This document shows positions 34,908-44,222 of a DNA stretch of 64,000 bases, piece after piece; within the stretch, counting starts at the first letter, position 1, and every line of letters begins with the position of its first letter. The notes beneath the pieces are model-generated. The model was not told where the DNA came from. It made no database searches and was given only the letters and a program-made list of their open reading frames with translations. Location: positions 62,001 through 126,000 of the forward strand of contig JAGNKX010000005.1 in the NCBI GenBank assembly GCA_017999915.1. The letters run 5' to 3'. The translations under genes and the position numbers were made by a program. Origin of the DNA: Spirochaetota bacterium (GTDB taxonomy: Bacteria > Spirochaetota > UBA4802 > UBA5550).

Positions 34908-35097
34908 GGCGATTCGCACAGGCAGGTCTTCTGGCTCCCGGATCATCCTACAACCGCGCCTTCCCGCCTTTCGGCAGTGGCTCAATGCGGTCTTCGTCCC
35001 CGGATACAGCGGCGGGCCCGCACCCGATTCACACGGGTTTCCCTATTATCCCCGGAACGGATCGATTTTCCGGCCGGGGTACCGGTGCATTCAAATA
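34908..35097 (-). ncRNA. Cobalamin riboswitch of cobU-cobS-cobT
   Basis: Read on the minus strand, the conserved blocks occur in order: AGGGAAACCCGTGTGAATCGG (core start), GGGCCCGCCGCTGTA, GCCACTGCC, GGGAAGGCG, and the closing B12-box-like part GGGAGCCAGAAGACCTGCC. Together with the downstream terminator this is a transcription-attenuating, cobalamin-sensing leader. Boundaries are approximate. Confidence 0.93.
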
Positions 35098-35182
35098 TGA
35101 TACTCCAGAGGAATATAGTAGCGGTGTTTTGACAAGAAGAAAAGGTGAAAAATATTCAGAGTATTCAGCTCTTAAATTAACA

Positions 35183-35332
35183 TCAAACAGGCTCCCTGCG
35201 CGCCTGTTCCAGCAAACCCAGCACTCTCCGGTGTTCCGGGCCATTTTCGCGCCACACATAGCAGGTATTGACCAGGGTTCCCATCAGGGCTTTCACAATA
35301 TGTGGATTATCGATGATAAGATGGAGGTCCAT
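35183..35332 (-). CDS. Possible 49-residue ORF, doubtful
   Basis: Opens MDLHLIIDNPHIVKALMG and ends in LEQARREPV; not recognised. There is no good ribosome-binding site before the ATG. It lies between the metallo-beta-lactamase gene and the cob riboswitch on the same strand. Residue usage is protein-like, but nothing else supports it. Confidence 0.25.
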   Translation of the reverse strand: MDLHLIIDNPHIVKALMGTLVNTCYVWRENGPEHRRVLGLLEQARREPV

Positions 35333-35398
35333 AGGCTTTTGCGCTCTTATTGAAAAGACACCCTGGATTGCGGCTGAAGTCGGCTGAGACCACACTGG

Positions 35399-36232
35399 TC
35401 AATCATACCACTGGGGAGCGAGATTATATCTCCCCGGGATCCGGTGGTCATGGCACCCGATCATTTCAATTGACGGTTCCTGCGTCATGAGATCATGGAG
35501 CTTGCCGATCGTTATGTCAGCCTGGTCTTTTTCATGGACGAGCTTTTTCATCAATTTCGATTTCGGCGCCCTGTTTTCCAGGTTCTCGGGAAAATAGAAA
35601 GAGTCACCACCCAGCAGAAATTTTCTCCCGGAAGGCATGGTAAGAATCAAACCCATAAGACCATTGGTATGGCCCGGAAGGTCAACCAGCGTGAAATTGC
35701 CGTCACCGAATACATCATAGGACGCCGGGAATCCGAGGAACGGCTTGCCGGGATCCGCGGATACCAGCCGTTTACGCAATTCAGGCCTGTCATACTGCTC
35801 CCGAATATAGGCATGGCGATGAGAGTCCGGGGCAGTGGCGGACTCCCATTCCCTTTTTCCGATAATGAATTCCGCGTGAGGGAAATCGAGCATTCCACCG
35901 GCATGGTCCCAGTGTAGGTGGGACAGGATTACATGCTTCACGGATTGCGGATCAAATCCGAGCCCGGGAAGCTGACGCGCGATCGGATCGCTTGCCGGGT
36001 CGAATTTTGTTTTCATGATAAATTTACTGAAAATCCAGTTTTGACGATACTTCATGGGCTTCATTTCATCATGAATCCTCTCGCCCAAACCGGTATCGAA
36101 TAGCACCAGCTCTCCCTTTCTCTCAATCAGGAAACCGAGAATGGGGAAACGGACCGATTTCCAGGGCGCCCCCGAGACAAAGAGACCCCTGGGAACCGAA
36201 CCATAAGCGGTTGAGAGAAGATACAGTTTCAT
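35399..36232 (-). CDS. Metallo-beta-lactamase-fold hydrolase (lactonase-like)
   Basis: 277 residues, cytoplasmic. The metal motif SHLHWDHAGG has H105, H107, D109 and H110; later ligands are in DLPGHTNG, LGGDSFYF and IGCHDHR. The layout is that of the N-acyl homoserine lactonase / AttM branch, which opens lactones, but many relatives hydrolyse other esters or thioesters. It is the last gene of the 12-gene catabolic run, so hydrolysing a pathway lactone or CoA thioester is the simplest guess. The gap to the preceding SDR is 55 nt. Confidence 0.85.
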   Translation of the reverse strand: MKLYLLSTAYGSVPRGLFVSGAPWKSVRFPILGFLIERKGELVLFDTGLGERIHDEMKPMKYRQNWIFSKFIMKTKFDPASDPIARQLPGLGFDPQSVKHVILSHLHWDHAGGMLDFPHAEFIIGKREWESATAPDSHRHAYIREQYDRPELRKRLVSADPGKPFLGFPASYDVFGDGNFTLVDLPGHTNGLMGLILTMPSGRKFLLGGDSFYFPENLENRAPKSKLMKKLVHEKDQADITIGKLHDLMTQEPSIEMIGCHDHRIPGRYNLAPQWYD

Positions 36233-36287
36233 ATATTACTCCTTAAGATTTAGCAAATAAACATTCCATGCTATTTATTCGATACAC

Positions 36288-37115
36288 CTACATTTTTTTC
36301 ATGATGATACTATCCAGCGCTGAATCGGAGAATAGTTTAAGCAGTTGAATAAACCTGTATTGCAGCTGATTTTCAGTAACAAGATACCGGGTCCTGGGTT
36401 TTTCAGAGGTGATCGCTTCAAATACTTTTACCGCCACCTCTTCAGGCCCTATCCCCTTCTCTTTCGCTGCAATGATCTCGTGCTCGATCTTTTTCTTGTT
36501 CGCATCATAGAAGACCGATCCCTCGAACTGTTTGATTCTTTCATCGGTGTCTTTCTGCCAGAGGGGTGTTTTTATCAATCCCGGTTCAATAACAATTACC
36601 TTCACCCCATGGGGTATCAACTCCCTGCGCAGGGAATCGGACCACCCTTCAATGGCATGCTTGCTCGCCGCGTAAGGTCCTGAAAACTGCATAGCCAGGA
36701 AGCCGGCCGCGCTTGAGATATTGATAATTCTTCCTTTTGACTCCAGCAATAAGGGAAAAAAGTGCCGTGTCATCCTCTGTGTCCCGAACAAGTTTATCCC
36801 GAATTGCTGTTCAAATCGCACCTGGGGGAAATCCATCAGGGGTCCGGGAAAGAAAACGCCTGCATTGTTAATGAGCGCATACAAGCCGGTTTGCTGTTTT
36901 TGTATGAACGCAACCGCCATAATAACATCAGCGTCATTGGTAGTATCGATTTTAATCGTTCTAACATTATCGTTTTTCCCGAATTGCGACAATCCCTTTT
37001 CATCGACATCCGTCGCGTAAACGCCCCACCCGTTCCCGGAAAGATGTTCAGTGATCGCTTTGCCGATTCCTGAAGCCGCCCCGGTCACGAGGACCCATTT
37101 TCTTGCAGTTGTCAT
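36288..37115 (-). CDS. Short-chain dehydrogenase/reductase
   Basis: 275 residues from the ATG at 37115, which has GGAGGAG 4 nt upstream; the 11-residue extension is dropped. Classical SDR: cofactor motif VTGAASGIGKA, NNAG (LINNAGVFFPG), catalytic Ser in NISSAAGF and YAASKHA with the Tyr/Lys pair. The Asp after beta-2 (TDVDEKG) suggests NAD(H). The long C-terminal tail (about 215-275) resembles SDRs acting on bulky hydrophobic or steroid-like substrates. It probably oxidises a hydroxyl intermediate of the cluster's pathway. Confidence 0.9.
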   Translation of the reverse strand: MTTARKWVLVTGAASGIGKAITEHLSGNGWGVYATDVDEKGLSQFGKNDNVRTIKIDTTNDADVIMAVAFIQKQQTGLYALINNAGVFFPGPLMDFPQVRFEQQFGINLFGTQRMTRHFFPLLLESKGRIINISSAAGFLAMQFSGPYAASKHAIEGWSDSLRRELIPHGVKVIVIEPGLIKTPLWQKDTDERIKQFEGSVFYDANKKKIEHEIIAAKEKGIGPEEVAVKVFEAITSEKPRTRYLVTENQLQYRFIQLLKLFSDSALDSIIMKKM

Positions 37116-37211
37116 TACTCCTCCTACCTTGATGCTTATATCTGACAATCAATATGATCGTTCATTGTTATCCTGACCCGTAGCAAGCCTCCACCAGCGA
37201 TGCACCTGGTT

Positions 37212-38060
37212 TCAAAACTTCAACAGATCCAGTCCGCCCGTGACCGGCAGTGCCGCCCCGGTAATGAATGATGAAGCCTCTGAGGCGAGAAAAACAACCA
37301 TCTGCCCTATCTCTTCCGGCTGCCCGAGACGGTTCAACGGCGTTCCTTTTTTGATTCTTTCAGTTGTTTCAGGAGGCTGCAGTTTAACGGCTTCAGTCTC
37401 GATAAAGCCGGGACAGACGGCGTTGACCGTAATGCCGAATTTGCCGCCCTCGATGGCCAGCGATTTAGCCAGACCGATAAGGCCCGCCTTGGTGGCACCG
37501 TAGGATGGCTGGAGCCAGGCGCCCATGAGGCCGGCTATTGAAGAAATATATATGATCCTGCCCCAGCCTTTTTCCTTCATCGCGGGCCATACCGCTTTGG
37601 TGCAGTTAAAGGCTCCGGTGAGGTTGACGCGCAGGTCCCGCTCCCATTTCTCGATCGTCTGGTCTTCAAGCTTTCCAAAATTGTCCATCACCGCCGCGTT
37701 GCTCACAAAGATGTCTATCCCTCCGTATTCCCGTTCCGCTTTTTCGACAACACTTTGTATATTGTCCGTAGCAGTAACATCAAGTTTCATGGCAATCGCA
37801 TGGCCATACATTTCGCAGATTTCACGAGCAGTCTGCTTTGTTTTGACGGCGTTGGTCCTGGCAAAATGACCCGCGAGGGGGCTGTACTCGGCAAGTTTAT
37901 CCGGATCATTATTATGATCCTCGATCAGCAGGTCCGTTACGACCACGGTTGCGCCGGCCCTGCCCAGGCAAAGTGATATTTCGCGGCCAAGGCCTCTTGA
38001 AGCGCCGGTGACAAGGGCTATTTTGCCATTAAGGATTCTCGATCCATTTTGTCCTTGCAT
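37212..38060 (-). CDS. Short-chain dehydrogenase/reductase (FabG-like)
   Basis: 282 residues; GAGGAG precedes the ATG. Motifs: VTGASRGLGRE, SNAAV in place of NNAG, YISSIAG, YGATKAG with catalytic Tyr and Lys, and a PG motif (VCPGFIET). About 25 residues are inserted after beta-2 (IEDHNNDPDKLAEYSPLAGH), longer than in FabG, and TDLL suggests NAD(H). The closing ITGAALPVTGGLDLL is typical of 3-hydroxyacyl-CoA or cyclic alcohol dehydrogenases. It is likely the beta-oxidation-type 3-hydroxyacyl step of the cluster, since no Had-type enzyme is present. Confidence 0.9.
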   Translation of the reverse strand: MQGQNGSRILNGKIALVTGASRGLGREISLCLGRAGATVVVTDLLIEDHNNDPDKLAEYSPLAGHFARTNAVKTKQTAREICEMYGHAIAMKLDVTATDNIQSVVEKAEREYGGIDIFVSNAAVMDNFGKLEDQTIEKWERDLRVNLTGAFNCTKAVWPAMKEKGWGRIIYISSIAGLMGAWLQPSYGATKAGLIGLAKSLAIEGGKFGITVNAVCPGFIETEAVKLQPPETTERIKKGTPLNRLGQPEEIGQMVVFLASEASSFITGAALPVTGGLDLLKF

Positions 38061-38192
38061 GATAATAACTCCTCGTTTGTGTTATCCAGCCATCTTTCCG
38101 AGTGCATTCCTCCGCATGTTTGCAATGAGATTCAAATCTGCATAAACAGGCATCACCAATCCCAGATCTTTCGGAAATATCATATTCCCTCC

Positions 38193-38963
38193 TCATCTAC
38201 CAATGATATAACGATTCGGATCCACCTCTTCCCTCAAAATCCGCAGCTCTTCATCTTGCGGCGGTTCCGTATCGGCAATCGTCTCCGCCCAGAGGAGCTC
38301 GAATCCGCAATTATCCCGGATATCTTTCCTGCCATACCCCGGGTTAACGGACAAAACCTTCATTCGCCTGGTCTCATCATCGAAACCCATGATTGCCATG
38401 TTGGTGATGATCCTGTAGGGACCGGTCCCCCGGGGAAGGCCGGCATCGTATCGGGATGTGCCGCCGGTGAGGTATCCCGGCGAAGTAATGAAATCCAGCT
38501 TCCCGGTAAAACGCTTGTTGTCCTGCGGCGTCATCATCATGGTACGCCAGCAGAGGGATGCCAGGTCATTGGCGCCCCCGGACCCCGGAAAACGCACCTT
38601 CGGCTTCGAGTGGTTATCCCCGATCATGGTGGAATTGATATTTCCGTACATGTCGATTTGCGCTCCGCCCAGGAAGGTATAGTCCACCATTCCCCGCTGG
38701 CATGTCTCCATGACGTCAGGCATGGAGCTGGCCAGGATAGCCTTATGAAATGTCCGGGAGTCGCCCACCGATATCGGCATCGCCGGTAGTATCGGCGCCA
38801 CGCCGCCGGCCTCAAACATAATGGTAAGGTTCGGGGAATGGGTCTTCTGCGCCACCATGGCCGCCGCGCAGGGAGCGCCGGTGCCCACAACGACGGTCGC
38901 GCCGTCTTCAAGGTTCCGGGCCGCAATGCATATCATGAGTTCCATCGGATTGTAATCTGCCAT
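38193..38963 (-). CDS. CoA-transferase family subunit B (IpdB-like)
   Basis: 256 residues. Family I CoA-transferase beta-type fold: TVVVGTGAPCAAAMVAQ, IMFEAGGVAPILPAMP (the place of the catalytic ENG loop), FLGGAQIDMYGNINSTMIGD and GSGGANDLAS. The EAGG form, rather than SENG, is like IpdB, whose complex with IpdA opens a ring during steroid C/D-ring breakdown instead of moving CoA. It starts 10 nt after its partner gene. By position it should form a heteromer with the 38974 product. Confidence 0.88.
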   Translation of the reverse strand: MADYNPMELMICIAARNLEDGATVVVGTGAPCAAAMVAQKTHSPNLTIMFEAGGVAPILPAMPISVGDSRTFHKAILASSMPDVMETCQRGMVDYTFLGGAQIDMYGNINSTMIGDNHSKPKVRFPGSGGANDLASLCWRTMMMTPQDNKRFTGKLDFITSPGYLTGGTSRYDAGLPRGTGPYRIITNMAIMGFDDETRRMKVLSVNPGYGRKDIRDNCGFELLWAETIADTEPPQDEELRILREEVDPNRYIIGR

Positions 38964-38973
38964 GATTATTTTC

Positions 38974-39987
38974 CTATTTACTATCGATCAGATTTTCAAC
39001 TGCCCGCAGCTTCATCATTTTCTCAATGCCTCCGTTCAGACTGAGATATTCATAGAAGTCGCATGTTTCCATAATCTGTTTCTTAAAGAAATCCTTGAAT
39101 GCGACAGGGTCCTTTTCGATGGCAAGCCATTGTTTAAGATATTCTTCGTCAGAAAAATACTCGTAGGGCATGTTGCCCGGGTAGCTTCCATAGGGCACCT
39201 CGATGACCGCGTCCACGCTCCAGAAGGGGATGAAAGTTGCGTGCGGCTGGCGCCTGATCTCCTCGTTGGGAACAATACGCTCGGTGGTAATGACCACTCG
39301 CTTCGCAGCTTTTGCAAGGTCCTGGTCTGAGACCGAAGCGCCATAGACCCGGGCATTGCCGTACACGTCGCATTCGTGCACATGGATCGCGGCAAAGTCC
39401 GGATACAGGGCCGGGTGCGCCGCATATTTTTTCCCGGTAAAGGGGCACAGGATTTCCTTTGAGGCGCTGAACGTGAAGGTATCCGTGCCCATGATATTCC
39501 TGGCCGGAATAAATGAAAGACCCATGGCTGCGGCCTTGATCCGCCATGACAGGGTGGCATTGGTCCATTCGGTAAGCTTGATGGCACCGCTTTCGACGGC
39601 GCGCCGCGAGCTTGGCGAAAGGCCCCGCGCCTCGAGGCCGATGATATAGGCGATATCGAGCCGGTCTATGCAGCCGCCGCCCACCAGTATCTGCATGTCG
39701 TGCGTCGCCGTATGGCCGGCGAAGGCCAGGTTCTTCTTTTCCTGGCGGCATATCTCATGTAAAATTGCCGTGGGTATCCTATTGGCTCCGAATCCGCCTA
39801 TGACAAGATAGTCGCCGTCGTTCAGAAGGGTCTTTACCGCCTCCCGTGCCGTAGTTACTTTATTCACCATGGCGCGGGTTTTCCCCCTGAAAAACTCTCT
39901 TGCCGTATCCGGATCAGGATCGGAAAACAATTCATTGGATCCCGATTTGAGAATTACATCATTTTCTTGCGCTAATTTTTGATTCAT
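38974..39987 (-). CDS. CoA-transferase family subunit A (IpdA-like)
   Basis: 337 residues. Alpha-type fold with TAREAVKTLLNDGDYLVIGGFGANRIPTAIL, FAGHTATHDMQILVGGGCIDRLDIAYI and HVHECDVYGNARVYG. There is an extra N-terminal segment of about 40 residues before the usual start. The sequence is closer to IpdA-type and glutaconate/oxoadipate transferase relatives than to succinyl-CoA transferases. Reaction: either CoA transfer to an acid of the pathway or hydrolytic opening of a cyclic 1,3-diketo-type CoA ester. This second possibility is an inference from the IpdB-like partner. Confidence 0.88.
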   Translation of the reverse strand: MNQKLAQENDVILKSGSNELFSDPDPDTAREFFRGKTRAMVNKVTTAREAVKTLLNDGDYLVIGGFGANRIPTAILHEICRQEKKNLAFAGHTATHDMQILVGGGCIDRLDIAYIIGLEARGLSPSSRRAVESGAIKLTEWTNATLSWRIKAAAMGLSFIPARNIMGTDTFTFSASKEILCPFTGKKYAAHPALYPDFAAIHVHECDVYGNARVYGASVSDQDLAKAAKRVVITTERIVPNEEIRRQPHATFIPFWSVDAVIEVPYGSYPGNMPYEYFSDEEYLKQWLAIEKDPVAFKDFFKKQIMETCDFYEYLSLNGGIEKMMKLRAVENLIDSK

Positions 39988-40073
39988 TTATATACTCACT
40001 TCCAGACCTTTATCAAGAAATACCTGCTATGCCGGCATTGTTTATCCGGCATCGCCGGCATGGCAGGCGTCAT

Positions 40074-41084
40074 CTATGACTTGATCCGCCGCTTCGTCGT
40101 ATCGATCCCCATGAGCCGCCCCAGGTTACCGCCGAAAATTTTGGCGCGATCTTCATCCGTGATGGGCTGATACCCGTAATCGTCCTGCATATCCTCCGGT
40201 ATCTGGAACTCCTGGAGGCCCTTGACCGCTCCCATTACCTGCGCGCCGAAGCCGGCGTAATCGGTACCCCAGGTAATCTTATCCGGGCCGACGAAACGGA
40301 TCGCCTCTCCCAGGAGACGAGCAAATTTGCGTGGCGCGGTTATTGCCCAGGGCACCAGGAGGCTCAGGCAGATATAGACATTGGGATGTCCCAGGGCCAC
40401 CATGTTGAGCACGTCAGCATAGGGATATCCCATGTGAAAGGCGTTGATCTTCAGATCCGGGAAGTCCCGTGCCACATCATCGAGCTGCTCAGGGTGGCAG
40501 TACTTGCTCTTTCCGGGCGGCACCCACACCATGCCGGTGTGAAAGTCGAGGACAATTCCCAACTCCTGCGCCTTCTCGTAGAACGGCCAGAGGTCCGGGT
40601 CGTTCATGTACGTGTCTTCAGGCGAATAGTACTTGAATATCTTCGCGCCCCGCTCCTTCACCCAGTACTCAAGCTCCCAGATGGCGTTTTTCACGCCACG
40701 CTGTTTGATCGGGGATATGTTGGGCTGGTACATGAACCGGTCGGGGTTCGTTTCAACGATCTTCGCCATGTCGCCGTTGGTGCACCACCGGCTGGTGAAC
40801 CCGGTGGTGTCCATCATGGACTCGGGCAGCAAACAGGCAATATCAACCCCGTACTTATCCATTGCTTTGAGTATGTTCTCCGGCGTGGCATTTTTCTCCA
40901 TCTCCCATGCTTCTATACCGCCTGCAAATTTGCCGAGAAGCTTCGGCGGCGCCCCTGTCATCAAGGGCCTCTTTATATTGTCTATGGCCCGCCACCACAT
41001 CTGCACGCCGGGAAAATGGTTCACCGGGCCGATATCGCCGATGAGATGACATTCAGGATCAATTTTGAAATAGTTATCTTTCAT
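40074..41084 (-). CDS. Amidohydrolase-2 family metal-dependent hydrolase/decarboxylase
   Basis: 336 residues. TIM-barrel amidohydrolase of the ACMSD-like group: metal-site candidates are in DPECHLIGD (E-C-H in place of H-x-H), LDFHTGMVW, NAFHMGYPY and the late Asp in TWGTDYAGFG. Members decarboxylate or hydrate/hydrolyse cyclic or unsaturated acids. The single-His opening motif is found in a subgroup of this family. In the cluster it could act on a ring-cleavage product. It is co-directional with the reductase upstream (38-nt gap) and CoA-transferase downstream. Confidence 0.85.
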   Translation of the reverse strand: MKDNYFKIDPECHLIGDIGPVNHFPGVQMWWRAIDNIKRPLMTGAPPKLLGKFAGGIEAWEMEKNATPENILKAMDKYGVDIACLLPESMMDTTGFTSRWCTNGDMAKIVETNPDRFMYQPNISPIKQRGVKNAIWELEYWVKERGAKIFKYYSPEDTYMNDPDLWPFYEKAQELGIVLDFHTGMVWVPPGKSKYCHPEQLDDVARDFPDLKINAFHMGYPYADVLNMVALGHPNVYICLSLLVPWAITAPRKFARLLGEAIRFVGPDKITWGTDYAGFGAQVMGAVKGLQEFQIPEDMQDDYGYQPITDEDRAKIFGGNLGRLMGIDTTKRRIKS

Positions 41085-41122
41085 CTATAGTATCCTCCTG
41101 GTCTGGATTTTAAGGGGCCCCT

Positions 41123-42523
41123 TTATATCTGCGGAAGGCCTGCCGCTTTTTTCTTAAACTTTTCGACCCTTGATTCAAGCTTCGATCCGTTCAGCCACAA
41201 CTCGGGGAACTGACGCTCCCTGCCCGCGGTCGGGTTCACCGAACAGGTGATCCATTTATTGAGCATGAAGTGCATATAGCATTGCTGGCAGCGGCTGCAT
41301 TTCACGATATCCTCGACCCTTCCTTCCTTGACTTTCACCGGCCAGAAGGGGTCCGCTATGGACTGGCGGCCGAGGGACACGATGTCCACTGACTGTTCCG
41401 TAATGGCCTTAATACATTCATGGGGTGTAACGAAATTGGGAACGATGGTCGGCAAACCTGTCGCGTCCTTGAACCCCTTTGCCCAGCGGGTGAAATCGCC
41501 TTCCCCGTAGTACGCGAAGGTGCTTCCGGAAGTCTGATAACTACCCTGGGAAACGTCGATGGCATCGACCCCCGCCTCCTTGCACAGAGCCGCAACCTTG
41601 CACTGGTCTTCATGGGAAACCCCTCCCGGCTGGAGATCGTCGCCGCTTAGCCTGCACCAGACCGGTCTGTCATTGCCGACCTTTGCGCGGATCTTCCGTA
41701 TGATATTGGTGAGGAAACGGGCCCTGTTTTCCACGGTGCCGCCATATTCATCAACCCGCTTGTTCATCATTGGAGATAAAAACTGATGTATCAGATAACC
41801 GTGGGGGCTGTGAATTTCCACTGCGTCAAATCCAATGCTGAATGCGGCCTCGGCCTGGGCGGCCATTCGGCCTTCCAGCTCCTTGATCTCTTCAACGGTA
41901 ATTTCACGCGGAGCCTCGCGCCAGATGTTGTGATAGAGAAAATCGGATGTTCCCATGACCATTTTTTTGATATTGTTCTGGAATTCCTCGGAGAAATAAA
42001 CTTCATCGGGGATCTTTAATAACTCGTCAAAATTCGCATCCGCGCCTGTCGTTTCCTTTATATTTTTCTTTATCTGGCTCATCCATCCCTTGTTCCCCAG
42101 TACGTTTCTCAAATCGATATGGAGCGGTACCGCCGAAGGGGCGGCCGGGTATACGCTCGGATTGCTGACCGGCGGATGTCCCTGCCTTCCCCAGCCCGGG
42201 CTGAGCTGGATGCATATTTTACATTTATCATAGGAATGAACTGTCTCAACTACCTTGCTCCAGAACCGGTAATAACGATAATCGGTCAGGTGCGAAACGT
42301 TCATGGTGTCTCCGCCATACCATTCATGGGGATTGATCATGACCGCCTCGGTGATGAGCAAGCCGAACCCGCCCCGCGCGCGCGTTGCGTAATGTGCAAG
42401 CACCTGGTCTCCCGGGTACCCCAGCGGATCGGTATACCCCATGTTCATGGGCGCCATGGCGATACGGTTTTTTAATTCCAGGGATCCGATTTTAATAGGC
42501 TCAAAAAGCTTGTCGAAATTCAT
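41123..42523 (-). CDS. Old-yellow-enzyme-like FMN/4Fe-4S reductase lacking the FAD domain
   Basis: 466 residues against about 670 for 2,4-dienoyl-CoA reductase. The FMN-binding TIM barrel is present (FEPIKIGSLELKNRIAMAPM; EIHSPHGYLIHQFLSP; VENRARF). A cysteine cluster C-x2-C-x2-C-x11-C (CSRCQQC ... TCSVNP) fits a 4Fe-4S site. The protein ends soon after, so the C-terminal FAD/NAD(P)H domain is absent and electrons must come from another protein. An insert near residues 140-205 is not in the standard enzyme. It likely reduces an enone or dienoyl-CoA intermediate. Confidence 0.88.
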   Translation of the reverse strand: MNFDKLFEPIKIGSLELKNRIAMAPMNMGYTDPLGYPGDQVLAHYATRARGGFGLLITEAVMINPHEWYGGDTMNVSHLTDYRYYRFWSKVVETVHSYDKCKICIQLSPGWGRQGHPPVSNPSVYPAAPSAVPLHIDLRNVLGNKGWMSQIKKNIKETTGADANFDELLKIPDEVYFSEEFQNNIKKMVMGTSDFLYHNIWREAPREITVEEIKELEGRMAAQAEAAFSIGFDAVEIHSPHGYLIHQFLSPMMNKRVDEYGGTVENRARFLTNIIRKIRAKVGNDRPVWCRLSGDDLQPGGVSHEDQCKVAALCKEAGVDAIDVSQGSYQTSGSTFAYYGEGDFTRWAKGFKDATGLPTIVPNFVTPHECIKAITEQSVDIVSLGRQSIADPFWPVKVKEGRVEDIVKCSRCQQCYMHFMLNKWITCSVNPTAGRERQFPELWLNGSKLESRVEKFKKKAAGLPQI

Positions 42524-42549
42524 AATGTCTATCCTCCCTTATATTTTTT

Positions 42550-42640
42550 ACCCCCTACCTTTCGACGGGGGAGGGCCGGGTTGGGGTGATCAAATACTGG
42601 AACACCCTCCCCTTACCTCTCCCATCAAGGGAGGGGAATG
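42550..42640. repeat. C/G-tract foldback element in the catabolic operon
   Basis: CCCCCTACC...GGGGGAGGG (42551-42575) and, further on, CCTCCCC...GGGAGGGGAATG (42606-42640) form nested G/C stems. It sits between the reductase and CoA-ligase genes and ends 3 nt from the ligase stop. Same class as the elements at 19333, 33278 and 45415. Confidence 0.6.
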
Positions 42641-42642
42641 TT

Positions 42643-44205
42643 TCAGCCGATCATTTTTTCTTTTCCTTCCCAAAACTTCGCTTTGATGTCCTTCTTAATT
42701 ATCTTGCCGACAATGGTCTTCGGGATCGAATCCCAGAAGGCCACGGCCTTGGGGCACTTATACCCCGCGAGGCTCTTTTTGCAATGCTCGATAATCTCTT
42801 CCTCCGTGGCTTTTTCTCCGGGCCTCAGCACCACCACGGCCTGCACGATCTCGCCCCATTTCTCATCGGGAGCGGATACAACCGAGCATTCGAACACTGC
42901 CGGGTGCTGATAGATCACGTTCTCCACCTCCGCCGGATACACGTTCTCTCCGCCGGAGATGATCATGTCAGCCTTCCGGTCCGTCATGTAGATGAATCCG
43001 TCCTCATCCATGTACCCGATATCCCCCGTGTGGTACCAGCCGTCGATCAGGGCGGCCTTGTTCGCCTCGGGGTTCTTCCAGTACCCCATCATGATATGCT
43101 TTCCCTTTGCGCAGATCTCCCCCATCTCACCCGGCTTCAGCGTATTGTCCTTATCGTCCACGATTTTCACCCGTGAGCAGGGGGAAGGATTGCCCGCGCT
43201 TGTCAGATATTTTGATTTTGGCCCTTCCAGATAATGGTCTTTATCATCAAGCATACTGATGGCTGCGCCGGCAGTTTCCGTGGCGCCGTATCCCTGGCAG
43301 AACTTATTTCCGAATTTCTTAATGCATTTTTTGAGGACCTCCGTCGGGAAGGGACTCCCCGCGTAGGAGCAGACCCTGAGGCTGGAAAGATCGTATTTCG
43401 ACACATCGGGGTTATCAACCATCCACCCGTAAATGGTTGGGACCAGGTTTATATGTGTGCATTTCTCATTCTGTATGAGCTCAAAAATTCTGGCCAGGTT
43501 AGGCTTCCTGTTGATGCACACCTTCCCATAAACCAGGAATATCGCGAGGATCGGCCACCAGGATACATGGAATATGGGAAGCACGTAGCAGGTTGAATCA
43601 TGTCTGGTTAATGCCATGGCAATGGCCGCGGTTAAACCCGACAATACACAACTTCTGTGATTCAACATGACACCCTTGGGAAGGCCTGTCGTACCGCCGG
43701 TGTACATGAGAACCGCCAGGTCATCTTCCTGCACGTTAAAGAGGTCTTGGTCCGGCTCCGCATCTGAAGATTTTTCAAGAAGCTCTTCATAATTAAGAAA
43801 TCCTCCGACGGGATTATCCAGAGTTATCCACTGTTTGATGCCCTTCAGCTCGCCTTTCATCCCGCCAACGCGATCCTCGAAACTGTCGCCCACCACGAAG
43901 AGTGTCGCCTCGCAGTGATTGATGATATATACCAGCTCATGGTCTCCCAGCCTGAGATTGATGGGCGTCACGCACATCCCTATCTTGGCCGCGCCAAAAT
44001 ACACCTCCAGATACTTCGAGCAGTTATCCGCCATAACGCAGAGTCGATCGCCCTTTCCGTATCCCAATTTTATCAACGCATTAGAAAACCGGCTGACCCG
44101 ATTGTTGAATTCGCGATACGTCAGCCTCGTATCTTCATATACAACGGCAATTCTATCAGGGAAAAATATGGCCCCATTCCTGGGAAGATCTCCTAGTGTA
44201 TACAT
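42643..44205 (-). CDS. Acyl-CoA synthetase (AMP-forming CoA ligase)
   Basis: 520 residues, ANL superfamily. P-loop-like A3 motif LMYTGGTTGLPKGVML, A5 motif YGATETAGA, A7 YHTGDIGYMDEDGFIYMTDR and A8 hinge, and the C-terminal catalytic lysine region PKTIVGKIIKKDIK. Activates a carboxylic acid with ATP and CoA; this is the presumed entry step for the pathway. The size suits FadD3-like or medium/long-chain ligases; substrate is not readable. It follows the acyl-CoA dehydrogenase by 17 nt. Confidence 0.93.
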   Translation of the reverse strand: MYTLGDLPRNGAIFFPDRIAVVYEDTRLTYREFNNRVSRFSNALIKLGYGKGDRLCVMADNCSKYLEVYFGAAKIGMCVTPINLRLGDHELVYIINHCEATLFVVGDSFEDRVGGMKGELKGIKQWITLDNPVGGFLNYEELLEKSSDAEPDQDLFNVQEDDLAVLMYTGGTTGLPKGVMLNHRSCVLSGLTAAIAMALTRHDSTCYVLPIFHVSWWPILAIFLVYGKVCINRKPNLARIFELIQNEKCTHINLVPTIYGWMVDNPDVSKYDLSSLRVCSYAGSPFPTEVLKKCIKKFGNKFCQGYGATETAGAAISMLDDKDHYLEGPKSKYLTSAGNPSPCSRVKIVDDKDNTLKPGEMGEICAKGKHIMMGYWKNPEANKAALIDGWYHTGDIGYMDEDGFIYMTDRKADMIISGGENVYPAEVENVIYQHPAVFECSVVSAPDEKWGEIVQAVVVLRPGEKATEEEIIEHCKKSLAGYKCPKAVAFWDSIPKTIVGKIIKKDIKAKFWEGKEKMIG

Positions 44206-44222
44206 ACATTGCCTCCTTGTTA

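Noticed and set aside
34809-34985. Extended start for cobU
   Set aside because: The extension runs through the riboswitch terminator and aptamer; translation of that RNA is not plausible.
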